Assembly (NCBI RefSeq): GCF_900091505.1
Contig: NZ_LT607409.1
Coordinates: 4,836,001-4,900,000 of the forward strand
DNA length: 64,000 nucleotides
Reading direction: 5' to 3'
Origin: Micromonospora chokoriensis
GTDB lineage: Bacteria; Actinomycetota; Actinomycetes; Mycobacteriales; Micromonosporaceae
The stretch's first letter is position 1, and every line of letters starts with the position of its first letter. Shown in pieces: positions 1-6,550 of this stretch. A program made the position numbers and the translations under genes. The notes below the pieces were generated by a model, which did not search any database, was not told the DNA's origin, and worked only from the letters and a program-made list of their open reading frames with translations.

Positions 1-306
1 GACATCCCGGTCGCCGACGAGAACCTCACCTGGCCCGACATGCTCGCGCGCATCGCCGAGGCGGTCGGTCGACGCCGCCGGGTCGCCCGGCTACCGGCCG
101 GCGCGGCACGAGCCGCCCTGCGCCTCGGCGGCGCGTTGCAGGGCCTCGGGGGCAAGGAGTCGGGGGTCAACCCCACCTACGTCGCCGACCTGCTGCTCAC
201 CGACCTGTTCATCGAGCCGACGACCGGCCGGTCGCTGGACGTCGCGCTCCGCGAGACCTTCGCTAGCCGTCCGACGCCGGCGGTCGAGCGAGGTACGCCG
301 TCTTGA
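1..306 (+). CDS. C-terminal part of an NAD-dependent epimerase/dehydratase-like protein (partial)
   Basis: The frame is open from base 1 and encodes 101 residues before the stop; the start lies outside the window. The piece begins DIPVADENLTWPDMLARIAEAVGR, which resembles the C-terminal substrate-domain region of extended or atypical SDR epimerases, where a conserved '(E/D)NLTW..ll..ia.a.Gr' helix follows the nucleotide-binding half. The Rossmann fold and catalytic residues are not in view, so the substrate cannot be named. The last 44 bp overlap the end of the convergent acetyltransferase gene. Family assignment is from sequence resemblance only. Confidence 0.6.
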   Translation, partial: DIPVADENLTWPDMLARIAEAVGRRRRVARLPAGAARAALRLGGALQGLGGKESGVNPTYVADLLLTDLFIEPTTGRSLDVALRETFASRPTPAVERGTPS

Positions 307-712
307 CGTCGGGTGCGAACCCGCAGGCGCGGTAGAACGCGTGGGTCGCGGGAGTGCGCGAGCCGGTCATCAGCATCGCCTTGTAGCAGCCCGCGTCCCA
401 CGCGGCCTGGAGCGTGCCGGCCATGATCTGCCGACCCAAACCGGTGCCCCGCCGGGATTCCTCGACGACCACGTTCTCGATGACGGCGTACGGCGACGCC
501 GACCGACTCAGGTTGGGGATCACGTTGAGGTAGGTCGTGGCGACGACGACACCGTCCAGGTCGAGGACGAACAGACTCAGCCCGGGGGTGTCGAGGATCC
601 GCTGGTAGGCCGCCCGGTCGGAGCCGTCGTCCAGCACCGGATCGTCCGGGTTCAGCTGCCGGTAGAGGTGGATGATCTGCGTGAGGTCGTCAGGTCCTGC
701 CGCACGGAACAC
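263..712 (-). CDS. GNAT-family N-acetyltransferase
   Basis: 149 residues, normal for a single-domain GNAT enzyme that transfers acetyl from acetyl-CoA to an amine. The acetyl-CoA loop motif R-R-G-T-G-L-G-R is at about residues 87-94, preceded by the typical beta-4 strand (AVIENVVVEES), and followed by the 'A.hAFYRACGF' helix near residues 123-133 that closes the fold. The start is GTG at 712, giving MFRAAGPDDL; the upstream Shine-Dalgarno is weak. The substrate is unknown. It stands alone between a convergent epimerase fragment and a LysR gene. Confidence 0.85.
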   Translation of the reverse strand: MFRAAGPDDLTQIIHLYRQLNPDDPVLDDGSDRAAYQRILDTPGLSLFVLDLDGVVVATTYLNVIPNLSRSASPYAVIENVVVEESRRGTGLGRQIMAGTLQAAWDAGCYKAMLMTGSRTPATHAFYRACGFAPDVKTAYLARPPASDG

Positions 713-769
713 GCCCGGAGCCTAACCAGAACCCCCATCGGGGCCGGTGCGCGGGCTCGCGGTGCGGCG

Positions 770-1624
770 TCAGCGCGCGGCGATCTCGACGAACTCCCGC
801 ACCAGCGGTGACCGGTTGTCCTCGGCCCAGGCCAGACACACCTGGTTGGGCCCGAGGTCGTCGACCGGCACGTGGACGACGCCCGGCCTGGTGTAGAACG
901 TCGCGGTCGACAGCGGCAGGATCACCACACCGGCGTACGCGGCGACGTGTTCCAGCTTCTCCTCGACGGAGTTCAGCTCGGGCCGGGGGCGGGGATCGGA
1001 GTCGACCGGCCGGTTCGGCAGGTCCCGCCACTCGGGCACCGCGTCCGGGTCCTGAAGCAGGCGCTCCTCGACCAGCTCGGCGAGGTCGACCGACTCCTTA
1101 CCCGCCAGCCGGTGTTCGTCGGGCAGGACCACGACCCGGGGTTCGGTGAACAGCGGGCGTAGGCGCAGACCACGGTGGTCGACCGGAAGCCGTACGTAGC
1201 TGACGTCGGCGCGCCCCTCGCGGACCACCTCGGCCTGGTCGTCCCAGGAGGTGCGGAGGACACCGACGGCCAGATCGGGGTGCAGCTGGGCGATGGCGCG
1301 GGCCTCGGCGGTGACGATGATGCCCGGCATGAACGCGATGGTGAACGTCTGCCGGCCGTGCGCCGCGCGCTGCACCCGCCGGCGCAGCGCGTCGGCCGAG
1401 GCGAGCAGCGGACCGGCGTCGGCCAACAGTTGCCGGCCGGCCTCGGTCAGCACCGTGGAGCGGCGATCCCGGACGAAGAGCTCGGCGCGTAGTTCGTGCT
1501 CGAACGCCCGGATCTGGCGCGACAGGACCGGCTGGGCGATGTGCAACCGGGCGGCGGCACGGCCGAAGTGCAACTCCTCCGCGACCGCCACGAAGTAGCG
1601 GAGCTTGCGCAGATCGACGTCCAC
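770..1624 (-). CDS. LysR-family transcriptional regulator
   Basis: 284 residues from a GTG at 1624, chosen because a GGAGGG sits just upstream and the protein then starts VDVDLRKLRYFVAVAEEL, the normal LysR N-terminus; a longer frame to 1720 would run through the promoter. The winged helix-turn-helix spans residues 5-64 (HFGRAAARLHIAQPVLSRQI), followed by a periplasmic-binding-like effector domain. It is divergent from an SDR gene with a perfect palindrome between them, the usual arrangement for a LysR protein controlling its neighbour and itself. The inducer is unknown. Confidence 0.9.
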   Translation of the reverse strand: MDVDLRKLRYFVAVAEELHFGRAAARLHIAQPVLSRQIRAFEHELRAELFVRDRRSTVLTEAGRQLLADAGPLLASADALRRRVQRAAHGRQTFTIAFMPGIIVTAEARAIAQLHPDLAVGVLRTSWDDQAEVVREGRADVSYVRLPVDHRGLRLRPLFTEPRVVVLPDEHRLAGKESVDLAELVEERLLQDPDAVPEWRDLPNRPVDSDPRPRPELNSVEEKLEHVAAYAGVVILPLSTATFYTRPGVVHVPVDDLGPNQVCLAWAEDNRSPLVREFVEIAAR

Positions 1625-1664
1625 CGGCCCTCCGTCCGCCTCGTACGCACCTGACCCACCACAC

Positions 1665-1681
1665 GATACCCGTCGGGTATC
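1665..1681. promoter_or_regulatory. Perfect inverted repeat with T-N11-A core, likely LysR operator
   Basis: GATACCC-GTC-GGGTATC: two 7-bp arms around 3 bp. T1667 and A1679 form the T-N11-A signature of LysR-type boxes. It lies in the 146-bp gap between the divergent LysR gene and the SDR gene, 41 bp from the first start and 90 bp from the second. That it is the operator is inference from position and shape. Confidence 0.65.
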
Positions 1682-1770
1682 ACAGCAGGTGAAAGAGGTC
1701 TTGGACACGAATGCCCGCACCGACGCACGGTGGTAACCGTCAGCGAAACACCATCCGGAAGGACCCGAGC

Positions 1771-2490
1771 ATGACCCTCACCGACCAGCGCGTCGTCGTC
1801 CTCGGCGGAACCTCGGGAATCGGGCTCGCCACCGCCACCCGGGCCGCCCACGAGGGCGCCCAGGTCGTGGTCGCCTCCCGCAACCAGCGCAGCGTGGACC
1901 GCGCCCTCGCCAGCCTGCCGGGCGGCACCCAGGGGTACGTCGCGGACCTCACCAACCCCGCCGACGTGTCCCGCCTGTTCCAGGGGCTCGGCCCGTTCGA
2001 CCACCTCGTCTTCACCGCCGGCGAACCGCTCGCGCTGATGTCCGTCGACGCCCTCGACCTCGCCACCGCCCGTACCGCCTTCGACCTGCGCTACTTCGGT
2101 TGCCTGGCGGCGGTCAACGCGGCACTGCCCCACCTGCGACCCGGCGGGTCGATCACCCTCACCACCGGCACCGCCAACCACCGGCCCACCGCGGGCTGGT
2201 CGGTGGCGTCCAGCATCACCGGGGCGATCGACGCGCTGGTCCGCTCGCTCGCCGTCGAACTCGCCCCGATCCGGGTCAACGCCGTCTCCGCCGGCGTCAT
2301 CCGCTCACCGCTGTGGGACTCGCTGCCCGAGGAAACCCGAGAGCAGATGTACGCCCAGCTCAGCGCATCACTACCGCTCGGCCGGGTGGGCGAACCCGAG
2401 GAGGTCGCCGAGGCGTTCACGTACCTCCTCCGGTCGACCTACGCCACCGGCACGATCGTGACCGTGGACGGCGGCACGCTCCTCGCCTGA
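1771..2490 (+). CDS. SDR-family oxidoreductase (atypical active site)
   Basis: 239 residues, the usual size of a classical short-chain dehydrogenase. The start is ATG 1771 with GGAAGGA seven bases upstream; an in-frame ATG at 1711 lies before the ribosome site and is rejected. The cofactor loop GGTSGIG (residues 12-18) and the C-terminal 'RVNAVSAGVI' and 'TGTIVTVDGG' blocks are clear. The catalytic region reads W-S-V-A-S-S-I-T-G-A where classical enzymes have YxxxK, so both the Tyr and the Lys appear replaced. It may act by a different mechanism or bind cofactor without reducing. Probably controlled by the divergent LysR protein. Confidence 0.85.
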   Translation: MTLTDQRVVVLGGTSGIGLATATRAAHEGAQVVVASRNQRSVDRALASLPGGTQGYVADLTNPADVSRLFQGLGPFDHLVFTAGEPLALMSVDALDLATARTAFDLRYFGCLAAVNAALPHLRPGGSITLTTGTANHRPTAGWSVASSITGAIDALVRSLAVELAPIRVNAVSAGVIRSPLWDSLPEETREQMYAQLSASLPLGRVGEPEEVAEAFTYLLRSTYATGTIVTVDGGTLLA

Positions 2491-2510
2491 CCCGCGACAC
2501 CCGTCGCACG

Positions 2511-2540
2511 GATCTCGACGTCGGCACCGGCGCCGAGATC
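2511..2540 (+). terminator. Hairpin after the SDR gene
   Basis: A 13-bp stem (arms 2511-2523 and 2528-2540, one mismatch and one G-U pair) closes a 4-base loop, 20 bp after the SDR stop. No T-run follows, as is common for actinobacterial terminators. Function is inferred from position. Confidence 0.45.
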
Positions 2541-2758
2541 CTCGCAACGTCGGGGATGTGGTGGTGTCCGCCGCTCGTGAGGCCCCTACATCCCTGACGT
2601 TCCGGGTCGGAGCCGCCCGGCCGTTCTCGACACCCGCAGCAGCCGGTCCGTCGCGTGGGCCACCCCGCCCACCGTCAGCGCACCCAGGGCGATCGGCGTG
2701 CCGCTCGCGTCGTCGACCCGCAGCGATCAGGCCCCGATGCGGGAGCTACAGTCCGGCC

Positions 2759-2872
2759 ATGGACACCGGAGCCTTCGCTGGCATGGCCGCGCTGATCTGC
2801 TCGGGGCTCGGATGTGTGGTCCTGGTGGGTGCCCTGGTGACGATAGCGCTCTGGTGGGGCGGAAAGTGGTGA
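2759..2872 (+). CDS. Possible 37-residue single-span membrane peptide
   Basis: ATG 2759 opens a 37-residue frame beginning MDTGAFAGMAALICSGLG and ending WWGGKW. The centre is one continuous hydrophobic stretch of about 22 residues with a Trp/Lys C-terminal cap, the layout of a small single-pass membrane protein. A GGGAG lies about 13 bases upstream, longer than ideal. No family is recognised and a peptide this short can be open by chance, so this is tentative. Confidence 0.3.
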   Translation: MDTGAFAGMAALICSGLGCVVLVGALVTIALWWGGKW

Positions 2873-3038
2873 GCCGGAGTTCAACGGCTGTCCGGCAGCG
2901 GCAGCATCTTCCCGAGGACCTTCGCGCCGACGCGGTGGTCGTCCACTCAGGCGCCGACGTGGAGCGCGCCCTGCGGACGCCCGTCTCGATCGTCAGCCGG
3001 CTGGCCACCCAGCGGAGGGACGGAGAAGGATTCGCATC

Positions 3039-3464
3039 GTGATCTCCCTGCCTCAACCTGAGGACCTCACGTCGCTGGTGCTCCGTACGGACTTCACCAA
3101 CGATGCTGCCTGGGCCTCCGTGAAGGCGGCCTTACGCACCTGGGAGGGGGCAGACTCCGCCACCTTCGCCAGCGACCCGACGTACGCGGGCGTGAGCCTT
3201 CAAGAGCTGGTCGACGCGGACAACGCGGCGAGCAGCGACGACAAGCTCACGTACCTCTTCCTCGCCGACGCGACCACGATGGCCGACGTGGAACGCCCAC
3301 TTCTCGCACTCGACCTGTCGGACGAGCCCGGCCGCACCTTCCGGGTGCCACCCCGCTGGTACGCGGATGTCTCGACGAACCTCACCATGGCGAACATGGA
3401 CTTCTCCGAGTTCGCCGACGCCGTCGACGAGTCTGTCACGTACCGGGGCTTCGACGGAGACTGA
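3039..3464 (+). CDS. DUF6924-like protein of unknown function
   Basis: 141 residues from GTG 3039, with GGAGAAGGA nine bases upstream. The order of blocks matches what I recall of the actinobacterial DUF6924 family: an N-terminal 'SLVLRTDFTNDAAW', a 'DPTYAGVSLQEL' segment, the strand 'YLFLADATTM', 'LLALDLSDEPGRTFRVPP', and a C-terminal 'NLTMANMDFSEFADAVD' helix. No catalytic motif is visible. It is a stand-alone cytoplasmic protein in a run of small lineage-specific genes. The family name comes from memory and was not searched. Confidence 0.7.
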   Translation: MISLPQPEDLTSLVLRTDFTNDAAWASVKAALRTWEGADSATFASDPTYAGVSLQELVDADNAASSDDKLTYLFLADATTMADVERPLLALDLSDEPGRTFRVPPRWYADVSTNLTMANMDFSEFADAVDESVTYRGFDGD

Positions 3465-3583
3465 CGTCCTGGTCTGGGACCTCTTTACGGAGCGGAGATT
3501 GAAGCCCGGCGTGGCGTCCCCTCGGCAATCGACTTGATCTGCGGCACGAGCAGCCACACCGGATGGTTGATGGTCGGCAGCGC

Positions 3584-4105
3584 CTATGCCGAACACCGGG
3601 AGGTGTCGTTCCCAAGGTCGGCACCCTCGTTGCCGGCCGGGTCGGTCTCCCCCAGAGACTCATGGAGCCCTCCGATCTCGCGACCCGTCGGGTTGCACTC
3701 CGCGTCCGTCTCCATCAGGTGCCAGCCGGGGTCGGTCTCGTGCGCGTCCGGATCCCCACCCTCGTCGAGGACGCACACCGCCGCGACGATCGCCTCGTAC
3801 GCCCCAGCTCGCGCGACCAGCAGCACGTCGTGAGGATTTGCGCCGGCCTCAATCAGCCGCTGCGCGGCTGCCACGTCGCTCAGAGAGCTGGCATCCACCC
3901 AAGGGGATATTGCCTCCCGCCACAAAGCGCGCAGAACCATGAACCGAGCGAGCTGCGGAATGTTCTCGCCGATCTCCGACCTGGCCCATTCCTCCGGATC
4001 CTGGGCCCCAAGCTCTGTGAACCTCTCTGCGAGCGATACGGCAGAAGCGCGGACATCCGGCGGGAGGGTCGCCAACCACTCACCCCACGTCGGCCAGGAA
4101 AACAT
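3584..4105 (-). CDS. Uncharacterised protein, possibly helical-repeat type
   Basis: I do not recognise a named family. 173 residues from ATG 4105 (MFSWPTWGEWLATLPPDVR); an extension to 4207 is possible but adds an arginine-rich, poorly coding N-terminus. The first 90 residues are predicted mainly helical and include 'ERFTELGAQDPEEWARSEI' and 'FMVLRALWREAISPWVD'. Residues 80-125 (AAAQRLIEAGANPHDVLLVARAGAYEAI) resemble a single degenerate ankyrin-like repeat. The C-terminal third is acidic and probably disordered. It is convergent with the DUF6924-like gene. Confidence 0.55.
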   Translation of the reverse strand: MFSWPTWGEWLATLPPDVRASAVSLAERFTELGAQDPEEWARSEIGENIPQLARFMVLRALWREAISPWVDASSLSDVAAAQRLIEAGANPHDVLLVARAGAYEAIVAAVCVLDEGGDPDAHETDPGWHLMETDAECNPTGREIGGLHESLGETDPAGNEGADLGNDTSRCSA

Positions 4106-4170
4106 CACGTGATCATGCCGTTGCCTCGGCACTGTTGCCACCCCCGCAAGCAAGCCGGCACGATCGATTC

Positions 4171-4527
4171 GTGACTCCCGAAGAAGCCCACCTCCGCTGC
4201 GAAGCAATCTCGTGGGTCAGTCGGGACTTCCCGGGCTGGGTGCGGGTACGCCTTGTCGACGCCAACAACACGTCGTGGTACTTCATCGACAAGGTTCCGG
4301 TCTTCACGGCTGACACGTCGCGCCTCGACTCTCGCCTGCCTGCACCTGTTCACATGTTGTGCACCGTCGTCGGCCGAGACGCCGGTGCGCTCGTCGTCTC
4401 AACGGCACCGCACGGGGTCGAAGCCGAGAACGGGCAATGCCTGTTCCGGGTGCATGCGGACCAGCTCGACCGACACACGATTCAGAGAAGCCCAGCGCTC
4501 AGCTCGATCTGTCCTCCACCTTGCTGA
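4171..4527 (+). CDS. Uncharacterised conserved-looking protein
   Basis: 118 residues from GTG 4171 (VTPEEAHLRCEAISWVSRDF); the in-frame ATG at 4135 would add twelve residues without a better ribosome site. The core 'FPGWVRVRLVDANNTSWYFIDKVPVF' and 'VEAENGQCLFRVHADQLDRH' reads as a small beta-rich domain. I recall similar unnamed actinobacterial proteins but cannot assign a function. The last 29 bp overlap the convergent gene ending at 4499. The C-terminal tail after 'QLDRH' is low-complexity and may be a recent extension. Confidence 0.5.
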   Translation: MTPEEAHLRCEAISWVSRDFPGWVRVRLVDANNTSWYFIDKVPVFTADTSRLDSRLPAPVHMLCTVVGRDAGALVVSTAPHGVEAENGQCLFRVHADQLDRHTIQRSPALSSICPPPC

Positions 4528-4855
4528 GCATCACGTCGATGTCGCCGGTCCGGATCATTTCCTCCAGGGCCGCCACCATTGCCTCGACCCCGGGTCTCGG
4601 AATGATGACCAGGTCGGAGCACCAGAAGTACTGACCGCCGCCCGCCTCCCCGGTCTCAGCCCACCTTCGCAGGAGCCGGCCGATCTCAACCGTCGTCATG
4701 AAGGTGGCGTAGCGATGGGTGCCGTCGGCGAGGTGGACGTGCGCATCGATGTTGTCCGCCGTCTCCGGGTCGTCGCCCTGGCCGAACATGAAGCTGACAC
4801 GAGCGCTTTCGATCATATGGTCCCATCCCACCGTCTGACTCACGGCAGCCATCAT
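4499..4855 (-). CDS. Uncharacterised small protein
   Basis: 118 residues, not assigned to a family. It contains 'DAHVHLADGTHRYATFMTTVEIGRLL' followed by 'GGGQYFWCSDLVIIPRPGVEAM' and a C-terminal helix, and looks like a compact alpha/beta fold without an obvious catalytic triad. A second Met (residue 14, MIESARVSFMFGQG) is an alternative start. It lies among other small accessory genes that look like immunity or stress genes; that context is suggestive only. Confidence 0.5.
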   Translation of the reverse strand: MMAAVSQTVGWDHMIESARVSFMFGQGDDPETADNIDAHVHLADGTHRYATFMTTVEIGRLLRRWAETGEAGGGQYFWCSDLVIIPRPGVEAMVAALEEMIRTGDIDVMLSKVEDRSS

Positions 4856-4910
4856 CGCAGCCCCGGACGCTCGGCTTTGGGGTCAGGCACAGGCTCGTGG
4901 ACGGGGTTGC

Positions 4911-5474
4911 TCAGCGCCTGGTCTCATACCTGGTCAACACCACGCCGCCAGGGAACGTCCGGGTCTCCAGCAGGGTCAGGTTCACCCAGTTGTCCACTGT
5001 CGCGAAGAACGGCGTGCCCCCACCCACCAGGACCGGATGGGTCACGACCGCGTACTCGTCGATCAGCCCGGCCCGCATGGCCGCCGCGGCGAGGGTGGCG
5101 CTGGCGATATCCAGAGGGCCGCCGTCCTCGGCCTTGAGGCGGCTGATCTCGGCAACCGCGTTGCCGGTGACCACGTGGGCGTTCCAGTCGACCGCGCTGG
5201 TCGTCGAGGAGAACACCACCTTCGGCATGTCCCGCCAGCGACGGGCGTACTCGACCTCCGCCGGTGTGGCACCCGGCCGCTGGTCGGCGGTCGGCCAGTG
5301 GGAGCTCATCGCCTCCCACACTTTGCGCCCGTACAGTGCCGTGCCCGTCGCCTCCACCCGGTCGGACCACCACTGGAACAGCTCGTCGCTCGGCACACAC
5401 CAGCCCAGGTCGCCATCCGAAGCGTTGATGTAGCCGTCCAGACTCAGATTCATACCGAAGGTCAGTCTCCGCAT
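4911..5474 (-). CDS. RibD C-terminal/dihydrofolate-reductase-like protein
   Basis: 187 residues from ATG 5474, which has GGGAGG eight bases upstream; the frame is open to 5561 but without a comparable site. The N-terminal 'MRRLTFGMNLSLDGYINASDGDLGW' and the internal 'ALYGRKVWEAMSSHWP', 'KVVFSSTTSAVDW' and 'PVLVGGGTPFF' blocks are typical of the RibD_C/YyaP-type reductase fold, which binds NADPH. Members of this group are mostly uncharacterised reductases, and riboflavin biosynthesis is not implied without a deaminase domain. The gene lies immediately downstream of the SUFU-domain remnant on the same strand. Confidence 0.85.
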   Translation of the reverse strand: MRRLTFGMNLSLDGYINASDGDLGWCVPSDELFQWWSDRVEATGTALYGRKVWEAMSSHWPTADQRPGATPAEVEYARRWRDMPKVVFSSTTSAVDWNAHVVTGNAVAEISRLKAEDGGPLDIASATLAAAAMRAGLIDEYAVVTHPVLVGGGTPFFATVDNWVNLTLLETRTFPGGVVLTRYETRR

Positions 5475-5639
5475 GGTGATGAGCCTCCCGTACGCGGCTC
5501 CTCGCCGTACAGGCCACCACGCCGTGAGAGCTGTTGGCAGGCCCGGAGGCAGCACGACCACGGCTCAGAGGCTCGGCGTCCGTTCCGCCACGGGACATGC
5601 TTGACGCTCGCGGCCCACACCACGTGCTCGACTGCTGCT

Positions 5640-6071
5640 GTGCTGCGGGTGAGGGCTATCGCGTCGGATCGGTAACGAGCATGGGCGAGCGGTCGCCATG
5701 CTCGCTCAGTATCTCGGCCGTCGTGGTGGCCTTCATGCGGTCCAGTTCGTCTGCGGTGATCCCGACGACGGTCAGGAACCGCGCCGAGCCGTACGGGGAG
5801 TCGATGAGCGCAGTTCAGGGTCGGCAGCGAAGGCCAGTGCGCGAAGCCGGGTGGTCGCCAGGCCCGTGATCGGGCCGGCCGGGTCCATGCGATGGCCTTC
5901 GGTGAAGGGCCTGCCGCTGGTGAACACGTAATCGACCAGTCGTTCGAGCAGACGCAGGGACCACGCGGGAGGTTCGTCGGCGCCCAGGGGTACGCGCATC
6001 GTCAGCTCGTATCCCCAGCCGGTCCGACCGACGGTGGTCTTCGAGGTGCGCTTCCGCCGGTGACCGCCGTA
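5640..6071 (-). pseudogene. Frameshifted, N-truncated SUFU (suppressor of fused) domain protein
   Basis: Reading down from 6071 the frame gives 'TGWGYELTMRVPLGADEPP', then 'LERLVDYVFTSGRPFTEGH' and 'MDPAGPI', a good match to the bacterial SUFU domain, and stops at 5772 after 'FAADPEL'. One frame over, from about 5808, the protein resumes as 'LIDSPYGSARFLTVVGITADEL' and 'ILSEHGDRSPMLVTDP', which is the expected SUFU C-terminus. One missing base near 5809 reconnects them. The conserved N-terminal HWHY region is absent because the frame meets the stop of the upstream gene at 6072-6074. SUFU proteins are known immunity proteins of polymorphic toxin systems. A sequencing error at 5809 is possible but would not restore the N-terminus. 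Confidence 0.7.
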
Positions 6072-6371
6072 TCAGTACGGCCGCCGGATCCCTCGCTCCG
6101 AGAGCGTCGCTTCGTAGAAGCCGAGGAAGCGCTCCAACTCTCCGACTGCGTCGTCCAGCTCGTCGAGAGGTGCGCGGTTGCCAGGGTCAAGGCGTAGTAG
6201 GCGCGCCGCGTCGGCCAGCTGTACCAAAAGGGCAGCGAACGTATCGCCCTGGAGGTGGATGCCGGGGAATGCCCTACCCGAAAGCTGCACGACGGCAGAG
6301 TTCGTACCACGGGACAGCACCTGCGCTTGGTCCTGGCTCATCTGAGCAGGATTCCAGCACCACTCGACCAT
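6072..6371 (-). CDS. Small conserved protein, DUF6959-like
   Basis: 99 residues from ATG 6371, or 89 from ATG 6341 (MSQDQAQVLSRGTNSAVVQL); neither start has a strong ribosome site. The pattern 'LSRGTNSAVVQLSGRAFPGIHLQGDTFAALLVQLADAARLL' followed by a helix and 'YEATLSERGIRRPY' matches my recollection of DUF6959 proteins, whose function is unknown. Its stop codon abuts the SUFU remnant, so the pair was probably once co-transcribed as part of an immunity-type cluster. Confidence 0.65.
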   Translation of the reverse strand: MVEWCWNPAQMSQDQAQVLSRGTNSAVVQLSGRAFPGIHLQGDTFAALLVQLADAARLLRLDPGNRAPLDELDDAVGELERFLGFYEATLSERGIRRPY

Positions 6372-6498
6372 CGTCCAAGGGAGGTCTCCCCACCCCGGTC
6401 GACTGTCTCCTTAAGACGGCGGTCAGGGCGCTTGGGTGGGTGCCCGGGCCGGCAACGGGCTCTCGGGCCCGTCGCGCTCCACCTGTCCTCGAACAGAG

Positions 6499-6546
6499 AG
6501 AGGCGATCTCCGTTGCCGCAGGACAGCGGCCCCTTTGATCGCCTCT
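6499..6546 (-). terminator. Long hairpin after metH
   Basis: A perfect 10-bp inverted repeat (AGAGGCGATC at 6499-6508, GATCGCCTCT at 6537-6546) encloses an inner GCCGC/GCGGC stem. It lies 5 bases beyond the metH stop codon on the transcribed strand. It is likely the transcription end of metH. Confidence 0.55.
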
Positions 6547-6550
6547 GACG

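Noticed and set aside
4924..5598. Alternative 224-codon frame over the RibD-like gene
   Set aside because: It is an out-of-frame reading of the RibD_C-like gene and is Arg/Gly/Pro-rich.
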